From assembly GCF_014207985.1 (NCBI RefSeq), contig NZ_JACHMI010000001.1:355001-419000 (forward strand): DNA of 64,000 nucleotides, written 5' to 3'. Shown one piece after another: positions 30,148-39,301 of this stretch (position 1 is the stretch's first letter; the number at the start of each line of letters is the position of its first letter). The notes below the pieces were generated by a model. The model saw only the letters and a program-made list of their open reading frames with translations, had not been told where the DNA came from and did no database searches. Position numbers and translations under genes: made by a program. The stretch comes from Nonomuraea rubra. Lineage in GTDB: Bacteria > Actinomycetota > Actinomycetes > Streptosporangiales > Streptosporangiaceae.

Positions 30148-30936
30148 GTGAAGAACATCCCTGGAATGGAAGCGATCCTGAGCGATCCGGCAGGCGCCGT
30201 GATCGGGCTGGACTTCGACGGCACCCTGTCGCCGATCGTGCCCGACCCCGCCAAGGCCGTGATCCACCCGCAAGCGCCTGGTGTACTCGCCGACCTGGGC
30301 GCGCATGTCCTCGCGGTGGCCATCGTGACCGGGCGTCCCGCGGCCACCGCACTGGAGCTCGGACCCGGCCTGGCCGACGTGCCGGGGCTGGTCGTGCTCG
30401 GGCACTACGGCTTCGAACGCTGGGAGGGCGGGCGGATCTCCGCGCCCCCGCCCCCGCCGGGAGTGCCCAGGGCCGAGGCGGAGCTGCCGCTGCTGCTCGA
30501 CTCGCTCGGCCTGAGCGACGTGACCGTCGAGGACAAGGGCCGGGCGGTGGCCGTGCACACCAGGCGCAGCCCCGACCCCGAGGGGGCGCTGGCCAAGCTG
30601 CGCGAGCCCCTGGCCAAGCTGGCAGAGAAGCACGACCTGGTGCTCGAACCGGGGCGGATGGTGCTGGAGCTGCGGCCGCCCGGCATGGACAAGGGGCACG
30701 CGCTGAGCCTGTTCCTGGCGGAGCGGGAGGCGAGGTCCGTCATGTTCGTGGGCGACGATCTGGGGGATCTGGCCGCGTTCGACGCTGTACGCGCTTCCGG
30801 GCTGCCGGGTGTGACCGTGTGCAGCGGGTCCACCGAGGTGACGGCGCTGGCCGAGCGGGCCGACATCGTGGTGGACGGGCCCGAGGGAGTGGTGGCGCTG
30901 CTCGCCGAGCTGGCCTCCGCCTTCAGCCGTTCCTGA
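30148..30936 (+). CDS. otsB: Trehalose-6-phosphate phosphatase
   Basis: This 262-residue HAD-superfamily phosphatase has the nucleophile motif DFDGTLSP (residues 22-29). The OtsB cap domain follows, and later KGHALSLFL and FVGDDLGDLAAF supply the conserved Lys and acidic pair. It removes phosphate from trehalose-6-phosphate, the second step of trehalose synthesis. The partner otsA lies 2 kb away on the opposite strand. The GTG at 30148 is used as start; ATG 30166 is an alternative. The last bases of the gene, with stop codon, are repeated downstream. Confidence 0.93.
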   Translation: MKNIPGMEAILSDPAGAVIGLDFDGTLSPIVPDPAKAVIHPQAPGVLADLGAHVLAVAIVTGRPAATALELGPGLADVPGLVVLGHYGFERWEGGRISAPPPPPGVPRAEAELPLLLDSLGLSDVTVEDKGRAVAVHTRRSPDPEGALAKLREPLAKLAEKHDLVLEPGRMVLELRPPGMDKGHALSLFLAEREARSVMFVGDDLGDLAAFDAVRASGLPGVTVCSGSTEVTALAERADIVVDGPEGVVALLAELASAFSRS

Positions 30937-31015
30937 GCGGGTTCCGCCGCTTTCAGCCGTCCCTGACTCCGCTTTCAGCCGTCCCTGAGCGGGTTCCTCC
31001 GCGCGGTTTCAGTCG
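30922..31015. repeat. Tandem copies of the otsB 3' end
   Basis: The end of otsB, TTCAGCCGTTCCTGAGCGGG with its stop codon, recurs as TTTCAGCCGTCCCTGA at 30951 and again at 30973, with a fourth partial copy (TTTCAGTCG) at 31007. The first and third copies also share GCGGGTTCC. Confidence 0.8.
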
Positions 31016-31057
31016 TTGGTGACTGATCTGCAAGTCGCGGTCCCTAGGGTCGGTCGC

Positions 31058-31636
31058 ATGCACAAGCGTTACCTCGCCGTCGTGGCCGCCACCGGGGTGG
31101 CCGCGGCCACCCTCCTCACCTCCTCGCTGCCTGCCGGTGCCGCTCCCGCCCAGCAGCTCACGTTCAGGGGCATGACGCTCTACGTCCCGATCCAGTGGGT
31201 GGTCCACCGGTTCGGCGCCGACGCCGTCCAGGTGGTCACCGGCAAGTGCGGCAAGGCCCAGGGGTGGAGCACGCCGGAGTGCGACTCGTTCTACATCCTC
31301 GGACCGAAGTACATCAAGATCGGCGCGGAGGGCTTCGGCGCCTACACCGGCAAGCGGCCGTTCTACACGGCCAGCGACGTGCAGCCCTGCCCCTTCAACG
31401 ACAAGTGGGGCGAGGTGATCGGGCCCAAGGTCAGCCGGGGGCTGCGCCAGGTCGGGCCCGGGCACAAGGCGGCCTACAACGCATGGCAGTCCAAGTGCGT
31501 CTCCTACTCCAGCACCAAGGTGTACAAGCGCTTCACGCAGCGCGAGTGGTACCTGCCGAAGTCGAAGATCCTCGTCGTGGACCAGTGGAACACGCCGGGC
31601 CTGGCCGACACGCTCAAGCACGCCGACTGGCGGTAG
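31058..31636 (+). CDS. Secreted protein of unknown function
   Basis: This 192-residue protein has a Sec signal peptide (MHKRYLAVVAATGVAAATLL, cleavage after LPAGAA near residue 28). The mature domain has four cysteines (CGKAQGW, TPECDSF, VQPCPF, QSKCVSY), so two disulfides are expected, and many Lys and Tyr. It ends VDQWNTPGLADTLKHADWR. The family is not recognised, though it looks like a small extracellular actinomycete protein. The start is ATG 31058; the upstream in-frame extension is not signal-like. The region before it is filled by the otsB-end repeats, so its promoter is unclear. Confidence 0.78.
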   Translation: MHKRYLAVVAATGVAAATLLTSSLPAGAAPAQQLTFRGMTLYVPIQWVVHRFGADAVQVVTGKCGKAQGWSTPECDSFYILGPKYIKIGAEGFGAYTGKRPFYTASDVQPCPFNDKWGEVIGPKVSRGLRQVGPGHKAAYNAWQSKCVSYSSTKVYKRFTQREWYLPKSKILVVDQWNTPGLADTLKHADWR

Positions 31637-31664
31637 CACAGCCCCCGGCTCACATGCACCCGGC

Positions 31665-31692
31665 CCGGGCACGTCCGCTCACCTGTGCCCGG
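31665..31692. terminator. Hairpin between convergent genes
   Basis: CCGGGCAC (31665-31672) pairs with GTGCCCGG (31685-31692). It lies between the stop codons of the secreted-protein gene and the MFS gene and could serve both strands. No T-run follows. Confidence 0.5.
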
Positions 31693-31708
31693 CCCGGGGA
31701 CTTCCCGC

Positions 31709-32932
31709 TCATCCGCGCCGGCCGGGCACGAGCACCCCGGCGACCGCGAGGCCGATGAGCACCGGCACCATCAGGAACGCGCTCCGGGTGCCGAAGCCGT
31801 CGGCCAGCGCGCCGAGCACCAGCGGCCCGATCGCCATGGCGGCGCCCGCCCAGATGGGTGAGGCCGCCGCCGCCAGGTCGGCCCGGCCGCCCGCGCCGGC
31901 GATCAGCGCGTCCAGCGCGAGCGGGAAGTGCAGGGCTACGCCGAGCCCGCAGATCACCAGCCCGGCGTAGGACAGCACCGGCTGGCCGCTCGTCCAGAAC
32001 ACCAGCCAGCCGGCCAGCGTCAGCCCCAGCGCCCCCGCGAACAGCGGCGCCCGGGGCAGCCGCAGCGCGAGCTGCGCCCCCGCGAACCTGCCCGCCGCCA
32101 TGCCCGCGATGAACGCCGTCAGCCCGGTCGCCGCCGCGACCGTGGACAGCCCGGTGCTGAGAGCGAGCAGCTCCGCCGCCCACAGGTTGAACGTGAACTC
32201 CAGCGCCACGCAGCAGAACAACACCAGCCCCGCCAACTGGAACCGCCACCCGACCCGAGCCGCGGCACCGGTGGCTTCTTCAGTCAGGCCACTCGGGCCC
32301 GCGCCGGTCGCAGCGTCGTGCGGGCCGGTCGCGGAGTCGGGCGGGGCGGTGGGGCGGGGGCCGGGCCAGACCCGGCCCATGGCCAGTGCGAGCAGTACGG
32401 TCATGACCGGCGTGGCCAGCAGCGCGACCCGCCAGCCGACCGTGCTCTGCCCGATCAGGCTGAGCCCGAACGTCATCCCCATCCCCGCCACCACGGCCAC
32501 CGCGTTCGCCTCGCTCAACGCGGCCGCCCCGGCAGCCCCGTGATGGTCGCTGAGCGCCGCCATGGCGGTGTAGAGCATCACCGACCCGAACCCACCGGCC
32601 ACGCCGTACCCCAGCAGGGTGAGCGGCAGCGCGTCGGTGGCGAAGATCGTGAGCATGCCGGCGCTCATTCCCGCCATCCCGATCCAGCTCGTCGCGCGCC
32701 GCCCGTACGTACGGGTGAGCAGGGGGAGCAGCAGCCCGGCGGCGATCGTGCCCGCGGCCATGGAGGTGCCGTGCAGGCCCGCGACGGTGGCCGAGGTGCC
32801 CTGGTCGGCGCGCAGCAGCGGCACGGCGGCGCTGAGGCCGTACACGAAGGTGGCGAAGGTGCTGAGCTGGAGGTAGATGAGCCAGGTAGGGCGGTCTCTG
32901 ATCAGACGGACGGGCGATAAGGCCGTGCTCAC
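31709..32932 (-). CDS. MFS transporter
   Basis: This 407-residue major-facilitator protein has about 12 membrane segments, and the loop RTYGRRATSW between helices 2 and 3 is the motif-A region. A long, variable Pro/Ala/Thr-rich central loop joins the halves. No substrate can be inferred; drug or metabolite efflux is the common role of such proteins. The GTG start at 32930-32932 has GGGAGG 7-8 nt upstream. Codon 5 is TTA (fwd 32918-32920), a codon almost absent from high-GC actinomycete genes and often linked to control through the bldA tRNA. Confidence 0.87.
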   Translation of the reverse strand: MSTALSPVRLIRDRPTWLIYLQLSTFATFVYGLSAAVPLLRADQGTSATVAGLHGTSMAAGTIAAGLLLPLLTRTYGRRATSWIGMAGMSAGMLTIFATDALPLTLLGYGVAGGFGSVMLYTAMAALSDHHGAAGAAALSEANAVAVVAGMGMTFGLSLIGQSTVGWRVALLATPVMTVLLALAMGRVWPGPRPTAPPDSATGPHDAATGAGPSGLTEEATGAAARVGWRFQLAGLVLFCCVALEFTFNLWAAELLALSTGLSTVAAATGLTAFIAGMAAGRFAGAQLALRLPRAPLFAGALGLTLAGWLVFWTSGQPVLSYAGLVICGLGVALHFPLALDALIAGAGGRADLAAAASPIWAGAAMAIGPLVLGALADGFGTRSAFLMVPVLIGLAVAGVLVPGRRG

Positions 32933-32974
32933 CCGGCAGCCTCCCGGTGATCGGACTGACCTTGCCCTCCCATG

Positions 32975-34399
32975 TTAGGTGAGGGCTTCGAGCTGGGCCG
33001 CGAGCCACTTCTGCGGTGGCAGGGCGGTGGCGGCGGCGTGCAGCTTGTCGCGGCGCATGCGGCGCTCGTCCTCCGGCATGACGAGCGCGCCGTGCAGCGC
33101 GGCGGCGGTGCCGCTGATGTCGTAGGGGTTGACCACGAGGGCGTGCGCGCCGAGCTCGGCGGCGGCGCCGGCCTCGCGGGAGAGCACCAGCGCGCACCGC
33201 GGCGACAGGATCGGGCCCTCCTTGGCGACCAGGTTCATGCCGTCGCGGATGGGGTTGACCAGCAGCACGTCGGCCATCCGGTACGCGGCCAGCGAACGCG
33301 GGTAGTCGTCGTTGACGTTGAGTATCAGCGGGTCCCAGTCCTCGGTGGCGTACTCGTCCTCGATCTGCTGGGCGCAGCGCTGCACGGACGCGGTGTACTC
33401 GCGGTATTCGGGCAGGTCGTGGCGGCTGGGGTAGGCGAAGGCGAGGTGCACGACCCGCCCGTGCCACTCGGGGTGCGCGGCGAGGAACTCACGGTAGGCG
33501 ATCAGCCCGCGCACGATGTTCTTCGACAGCTCGGTGCGGTCGATGCGGACGATCAGCTTGCGGTCGCCGACCTGCTCCCGCAGCGCGGTCATGTGCGACT
33601 CGACATCGGGCTCGCAGGCCCGCTGCCATAGCGCGTCGCCGTCGACGCCGAGGCTGTGCACGCCGATGCGGGTGGTCCTGCCCTCGTACGTGACGCTGCG
33701 CCCCACCCGGTCGGCCTCCGCGCCCAGGAGCCGCTCGCAGCAGTCCATGAACGCCTGAGCCCACCTGTCGGTGAGGAACCCGGCGTGATCGGCCCCCAGG
33801 ATGCCTTCCAGGACCTCGCCCGCCACGTCGTCCGGCAGCAGCGAGAAGTACTCGGGCGGCGCCCACGGGGTGTGGCTGAAGTGCGCGATGCGCAGGTCGG
33901 GCCGCTCGGCGCGGAGCATGGCGGGGGTGAGCGTCAGGTGGTAGTCCTGCACCATCACGCGGGCGCCGTGCCCGGCCTCCTCGGCCAGCGCCAGCGCGAA
34001 CGCGCCGTTGTAGTCGCGGTACGACTCCCACTCGCGCTCGAACCTGGTGCCGAAGTTGGGCGAGTTGGGGATGTCGTAGAGCAGGTGGTTGACGAACCAC
34101 AGGGTGGAGTTGGCCACGGCGTTGTAGGCGCGGTGGAAGGTGGCGGGCGGGATGTCCAGCATCCGCAGCGGGCCGGTGTCGTAGCCGGCGTGGTCGATGC
34201 GGCCTCCGGTGGCCAGCCGGACGGCGCTGCGGTCGCCGTCGGACAGCGCGGCGCAGACCCAGAGCACGCCGTCGTCCTTGGCCACGCCCGACAATCCCGA
34301 GACGAGGCCGCCGCCGCCGCGTCTCATCGTCAGCTCGCCGTCGTCGGAGACGGTGAAGGAGACAGGCCCTCTGTTCGAGGCCAGCAGGACGCTGTTCAT
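32975..34399 (-). CDS. otsA: Trehalose-6-phosphate synthase
   Basis: This 474-residue glycosyltransferase of family 20 makes trehalose-6-phosphate from a nucleotide glucose and glucose-6-phosphate. Markers are SNRGPVSF at the N-terminus, the RGGGGLVSGL loop, VMVQDYHLTLTPAML, SHTPWAPPEYF and the C-terminal NPIRDGMNLVAKEG with EAGAAAELG. GGGAG lies just before the ATG. The gene is divergent from the sigma-factor gene with only 31 bp between the start codons, so the two promoters must overlap each other's coding sequence. It works with OtsB encoded at 30148-30936. Confidence 0.95.
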   Translation of the reverse strand: MNSVLLASNRGPVSFTVSDDGELTMRRGGGGLVSGLSGVAKDDGVLWVCAALSDGDRSAVRLATGGRIDHAGYDTGPLRMLDIPPATFHRAYNAVANSTLWFVNHLLYDIPNSPNFGTRFEREWESYRDYNGAFALALAEEAGHGARVMVQDYHLTLTPAMLRAERPDLRIAHFSHTPWAPPEYFSLLPDDVAGEVLEGILGADHAGFLTDRWAQAFMDCCERLLGAEADRVGRSVTYEGRTTRIGVHSLGVDGDALWQRACEPDVESHMTALREQVGDRKLIVRIDRTELSKNIVRGLIAYREFLAAHPEWHGRVVHLAFAYPSRHDLPEYREYTASVQRCAQQIEDEYATEDWDPLILNVNDDYPRSLAAYRMADVLLVNPIRDGMNLVAKEGPILSPRCALVLSREAGAAAELGAHALVVNPYDISGTAAALHGALVMPEDERRMRRDKLHAAATALPPQKWLAAQLEALT

Positions 34400-34423
34400 C
34401 TCGGCTCCCTTCGATCATAGGAT
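34395..34423 (+). promoter_or_regulatory. Candidate leaderless promoter of the sigma-factor gene
   Basis: TTCATC (34395-34400) and TAGGAT (34418-34423) are 17 bp apart; ATG follows 7 nt after the -10 box. The -35 box covers the start codon of otsA on the other strand. Confidence 0.5.
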
Positions 34424-34430
34424 CCCAGCT

Positions 34431-34985
34431 ATGGCGCTTGATGAGCTAACCGAGGAACTCGCCCGCTCCGCTGCTGCGGGAGATCATCGCGCACTTGGCG
34501 AGCTCCTCGCGCGGATTGAGCCGGATGTGATGCGACACTGCGCCCGGATCCTCCCCTATCACCAGGACGCGGAGGAGGCCTCGCAGGATACGTTGCTGGC
34601 GGTGGCGCGCAACATCGGGCGCTTCGAGGGTCGGGCGAGGTTCAGCACGTGGCTGCACATCGTGACGGCCAACTGCGCGCGCACCACGTACCGGTCGCTG
34701 AAGCGCAGGGCGGCCGAGCAGACCTCCGACGAGCTGCCCATGCAGAAGCCCGACGCGCGGCGGGTCAGCGTGATCGCGGGGTCGCGGCTCGACCTGCTCG
34801 ACGCGATGGAGGCGCTGGAGGCCGACAAGCCCGACCTGGCGCAGGCACTGGTGCTGCGCGACATCGTCCAGCTCGACTACAACGAGGTGGCCGAGCAGCT
34901 CAACATCCCGCTGGGCACGGCGAAATCCCGGATTCATCAGGCCCGCAAATACGTGCAGGGCGTGCTCGGTGAGGACTATCGCTGA
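34431..34985 (+). CDS. ECF-type RNA polymerase sigma factor
   Basis: This 184-residue sigma-70-family protein is built like extracytoplasmic-function sigma factors. Region 2 is visible in DAEEASQDTLLAVARNI and RFSTWLHIVTANCART. Region 4 is seen in LRDIVQLDYNEVAEQL and GTAKSRIHQARKYVQ. Region 3 is absent, as expected. No anti-sigma gene is adjacent, so control must be by transcription or elsewhere (orphan). A leaderless start with TAGGAT 7 nt before ATG is likely. The neighbourhood of stress genes (trehalose, cold shock, groEL) hints at a stress regulon, which is inference. Confidence 0.92.
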   Translation: MALDELTEELARSAAAGDHRALGELLARIEPDVMRHCARILPYHQDAEEASQDTLLAVARNIGRFEGRARFSTWLHIVTANCARTTYRSLKRRAAEQTSDELPMQKPDARRVSVIAGSRLDLLDAMEALEADKPDLAQALVLRDIVQLDYNEVAEQLNIPLGTAKSRIHQARKYVQGVLGEDYR

Positions 34986-35003
34986 GACTGCTTGTCTCGC
35001 ATG

Positions 35004-35044
35004 TTGAGACGAGTGGTCATTTCGGGCACTTAAGCGGGTAGAGT
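35004..35044 (+). promoter_or_regulatory. Candidate promoter of the riboswitch-metM unit
   Basis: Two options are seen: TTGAGA (35004-35009) with CACTTA 17 bp later, and a -10-like TAGAGT at 35039-35044 without a clear -35 box. Either would start transcription before the riboswitch at 35067. Confidence 0.4.
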
Positions 35045-35066
35045 CCATTTCAACAACTTCATATTG

Positions 35067-35204
35067 CTCATCCAGAGGGGTGGAGGGACCGGCCCTGCGA
35101 AGCCCCGGCAACCCTCCCGGCTTTCGACTCGCGACCTGGCGAGGCCGACCGGGACAAGGTGCCAATTCCGGTTCGCGGTCAAGGTGGCCGTGGGCGAAGA
35201 TGAG
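35067..35204 (+). promoter_or_regulatory. SAM-I (S-box) riboswitch
   Basis: The P1 helix pairs CTCATC (35067-35072) with GATGAG (35199-35204). The conserved AGAGGGGTGGAGGGAC and GGCAACCCTCC segments and the later AAGGTGCCAATTCC segment occur in S-box order. Family knowledge: such RNAs bind S-adenosylmethionine and switch off sulfur-amino-acid genes. The 3' strand of P1 runs into GAGGGAAGG, the ribosome binding site of the next gene, so SAM-stabilised P1 should hide it. Translational control is therefore inferred. No terminator with a T-run is present. Confidence 0.92.
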
Positions 35205-35219
35205 GGAAGGCCTCGCTTC

Positions 35220-36455
35220 ATGTCGCTCGACTTTGGTCCTGCCGTCGCTCTGTCCTGCCGCGAGTGCGGCGCCCGTTACCCGCTGGGCCCGAGCTTCGCG
35301 TGCCAGGAGTGTTTCGGGCCGCTGGAGGCGGCCTACGACTTCGGTGACGTGTCCCGCGCGGAGATCGAATCGGGTCCCGCGAACATCTGGCGTTACCGCT
35401 CGCTGCTGCCCGTTCCCGCGGACGTGGCCAGTAAGCCCAATATGAACCCCGGTTGGACGAAATTGGTCAAGGCCGGAAACCTGGGGCGCGCGCTCGGCAT
35501 CAAGTCCCTTTACGTGAAGGATGACTCGGGCAACCCCACCCACTCCTTCAAGGACCGGGTCGTGGCCATGGCCGTCGAGGCGGCCCGCAACTTCGGTTTC
35601 CACACCCTTTCCTGCTCCTCCACGGGCAACCTGGCCGGCGCCGTCACCGCGGCCGCCGCGCGGGCCGGGCTCGACGCGTGCGTGTTCATCCCGGCCAACC
35701 TGGAGAAGGCCAAGATCGCCATGGCCCGCGTGTTCGGCGGGCGGCTGATCGGCATCGACGGCACGTACGACGAGGTCAACCGGTTCTGCTCGGAGCTGAT
35801 CGGCGACCCCATGGGCGACAAGTGGGGCTTCGTCAACGTGAACCTGCGGCCCTACTACGCCGAGGGCTCCAAGACGCTCGCGTACGAGATCGCCGAGCAG
35901 CTCGGCTGGCGGCTGCCCGAGCAGATCATCATCCCCATCGCCTCCGGCTCCCAGCTCACGAAGATCGACAAGGGCTTCAAGGAGCTGGTGAGGCTGGGCC
36001 TGGTGGAGGACACCCCGTACAAGGTCTTCGGGGCCCAGGCCCTCGGGTGCTCGCCCGTGTCCACGGCCTACAAGGCGGGGCACGACGTCGTGCAGCCGGT
36101 CAAGCCCGACACCATCGCCAAGTCGCTGGCCATCGGCAACCCCGCCGACGGGCCGTACGTGCTGGACATCGCCCGGCGTACCGGAGGCGGCGTCGAGGAC
36201 GTCACGGACGCCGAGATCGTGGCCGCGATGAAGCTGCTGGCCTCGACGGAAGGCATTTTCGCCGAGACCGCCGGCGGGGTCACCGTCGGCGTGCTGAAGA
36301 AGCTCACCGAGAGCGGGGTGCTCGACCCCGAGGCGGAGACCGTGGTGCTCAACACCGGCGACGGGCTCAAGACGCTCGACGTGCTCACCGGTGAGGCCGT
36401 CGAGCCCACCGCCGTGATCAAGCCCTCTCTCGACGCGTTCCGCGCGACTGTCTGA
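35220..36455 (+). CDS. metM: Threonine-synthase-like PLP enzyme, probable MetM homocysteine synthase
   Basis: This 411-residue fold-type II PLP enzyme resembles threonine synthase. A zinc-ribbon-like N-terminus (Cys13, Cys16, Cys28, Cys31) precedes the PLP lysine Lys111 in NPTHSFKDR and the phosphate loop SSTGNLAGAV. The SAM riboswitch upstream and the sulfur-carrier gene downstream do not fit threonine synthesis. They fit MetM, described in Streptomyces, which converts O-phosphohomoserine to homocysteine with sulfur from a thiocarboxylated carrier, MetO. True threonine synthase activity cannot be excluded from sequence alone. ATG 35220 is used; it lies 10 nt after GAGGGAAGG. Confidence 0.87.
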   Translation: MSLDFGPAVALSCRECGARYPLGPSFACQECFGPLEAAYDFGDVSRAEIESGPANIWRYRSLLPVPADVASKPNMNPGWTKLVKAGNLGRALGIKSLYVKDDSGNPTHSFKDRVVAMAVEAARNFGFHTLSCSSTGNLAGAVTAAAARAGLDACVFIPANLEKAKIAMARVFGGRLIGIDGTYDEVNRFCSELIGDPMGDKWGFVNVNLRPYYAEGSKTLAYEIAEQLGWRLPEQIIIPIASGSQLTKIDKGFKELVRLGLVEDTPYKVFGAQALGCSPVSTAYKAGHDVVQPVKPDTIAKSLAIGNPADGPYVLDIARRTGGGVEDVTDAEIVAAMKLLASTEGIFAETAGGVTVGVLKKLTESGVLDPEAETVVLNTGDGLKTLDVLTGEAVEPTAVIKPSLDAFRATV

Positions 36456-36479
36456 CAACCAGGAAAGGCGATTAGAACC

Positions 36480-36755
36480 ATGAGCGTTTCTGTGCGGATT
36501 CCCACCATTCTGCGCACGTACACCGGGGGGAACGCGGAGGTCAGTGGCGAAGGCGCGACTCTTCGTGACGTGCTCGCCAAGCTCGACTCCGACTACCCGG
36601 GGATCGGCGCGAGAATTCTGGATGAATCGGGCAAGATTCGTCGTTTCGTCAACGTTTACGTTGGGGAAGAGGACGTCCGTTTCGCCGAAGGCCTCGACAC
36701 GCCGGCCCCTGAGGGCACTCAGATCTCCATCATCCCGGCGGTCGCCGGCGGCTGA
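36480..36755 (+). CDS. metO: ThiS/MoaD-like sulfur carrier, probable MetO
   Basis: This 91-residue beta-grasp protein has VRIPTILRTYTGG at the start, LRDVLAKLDSDYPGI, the RRFVNVYVGEEDVR strand and the end PEGTQISIIPAVAGG. The C-terminal Gly-Gly is the mark of carriers that are adenylated and thiocarboxylated there. It lies 24 nt after the metM-like gene with AGGAAAGG upstream and is closed by a terminator, so the pair forms a two-gene operon. No activating E1-like gene (MoeB/ThiF type) is in the window; it must be supplied elsewhere. The alternative is a molybdopterin or other ThiS-like role, which the riboswitch makes unlikely. Confidence 0.9.
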   Translation: MSVSVRIPTILRTYTGGNAEVSGEGATLRDVLAKLDSDYPGIGARILDESGKIRRFVNVYVGEEDVRFAEGLDTPAPEGTQISIIPAVAGG

Positions 36756-36776
36756 GCCCCGGAGACCTACCCACTT

Positions 36777-36812
36777 GAAGGCGCCCCTAGTGGGCGCCTT
36801 CTCCTTTTCCCT
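36777..36812 (+). terminator. Terminator of the metM-metO operon
   Basis: A perfect 10-bp stem (GAAGGCGCCC at 36777-36786 with GGGCGCCTTC at 36792-36801) around CTAGT is followed by TCCTTTTCC. Confidence 0.95.
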
Positions 36813-36873
36813 GGCAATTCAACGTTGAACCACCTGTACTGCGAAGAAATAGGCAGTTTGCGGATTGACTCTG

Positions 36874-36901
36874 TTGCCAAACCCCGTGCCACAGGTATGG
36901 T
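36874..36901 (+). promoter_or_regulatory. Candidate promoter of cspA
   Basis: TTGCCA (36874-36879) and TATGGT (36896-36901) are 16 bp apart. A leader of about 90 nt would follow, as is common for cold-shock genes. Confidence 0.5.
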
Positions 36902-36999
36902 CGAGGGCGATCGTCTGGCTGCTTTTCCGTTAAGTCATACGATTACAGGTCCCGCGGAGGAATGGGCGAGATCTGGGAGACCAGTAAGAGGAGTCGGAA

Positions 37000-37200
37000 G
37001 TGGCGCAGGGCACCGTCAAGTGGTTCAACGCGGACAAGGGCTACGGCTTCATCGCGGTAGACGGTGGTAAGGATGTATTCGTCCATTACTCAGCGATCAT
37101 GATGGACGGGTACCGCTCTCTCGAACAGGGGCAGCGTGTCGAGTTCGAGATCACGCAGGGCCAGAAGGGGCCGCAGGCGGAGTCCGTCCGCACGGTCTGA
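37000..37200 (+). CDS. cspA: Cold-shock protein
   Basis: This 66-residue single cold-shock domain has the RNA-binding motifs KGYGFI and DVFVHYSAI and starts [10 protein letters not shown]. It binds single-stranded nucleic acid and acts as an RNA chaperone. The GTG start at 37000 follows AAGAGGAG. It is monocistronic, with a hairpin (37282-37314) downstream. A gene order of sulfur carrier, cold-shock gene and groEL is also known in Streptomyces, from memory, so the location is probably ancestral. Confidence 0.95.
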   Translation: MAQGTVKWFNADKGYGFIAVDGGKDVFVHYSAIMMDGYRSLEQGQRVEFEITQGQKGPQAESVRTV

Positions 37201-37281
37201 ACGTCCAAGCTGGTATGCACCGGGCGGGATCGCGCGGCAACGCAGTCCGCGCGAGCCGTCACCTCTCTTTCGCCGACTCGC

Positions 37282-37314
37282 GTACGGCGAGCCGCTCCGC
37301 GCGGCTCGCCGTAC
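37282..37314 (+). terminator. Hairpin after cspA
   Basis: A perfect 14-bp stem (37282-37295 with 37301-37314, GTACGGCGAGCCGC with its complement) has a 5-nt loop. There is no T-run, but it is placed correctly to end or protect the cspA transcript. Confidence 0.65.
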
Positions 37315-37358
37315 CGACTGATTGACCTGGGCGGGAATGCCGGGCGGGGTGGCGTTCG

Positions 37359-37420
37359 CTTGCACTCGGCAGGGTAGAGTGCTAAACAGTTCGTTGGCAC
37401 TCTGTGCAGCAGAGTGCCAA
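37359..37420 (+). promoter_or_regulatory. groEL promoter with two CIRCE (HrcA) operators
   Basis: CIRCE copy 1 is 37359-37385: left arm CTTGCACTC (7 of 9 matches), 9-bp spacer, right arm GAGTGCTAA (exact). Copy 2 is 37394-37420: TTGGCACTC, 9 bp, GAGTGCCAA, a perfect inverted repeat. A promoter TTGCAC (37360-37365), 17 bp, TAAACA (37383-37388) overlaps copy 1, and the start site would fall in copy 2. The heat-shock repressor HrcA binding both would shut off groEL. Confidence 0.9.
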
Positions 37421-37462
37421 CACCGGATCGAGACGATGGGGTCTGCCGAACGGAGATGCTGA

Positions 37463-39154
<1,692 letters not shown>

Positions 39155-39176
39155 GTCTTTTCTCGCCGCGCGGACG

Positions 39177-39217
39177 AAGAGCGGCCCGGGTTTTTCCGGG
39201 CCGCTCTTGTTTTGTTT
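39177..39217 (+). terminator. groEL terminator
   Basis: A perfect 13-bp stem (39177-39189 with 39196-39208, AAGAGCGGCCCGG and its complement) with a GTTTTT loop is followed by GTTTTGTTT. Confidence 0.96.
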
Positions 39218-39301
39218 ATCTGCTATTACGTTTCACAATTGATCGGTTACTTGGAGTGAGGGAAGGTGGTGGCGCTCACACCTCGACCGAAGGAGCAGAT
39301 T

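Noticed and set aside
35220..36455. Plain annotation as threonine synthase (thrC)
   Set aside because: The SAM riboswitch and the adjacent sulfur carrier point to homocysteine synthesis; threonine synthase remains an alternative but not the best call.
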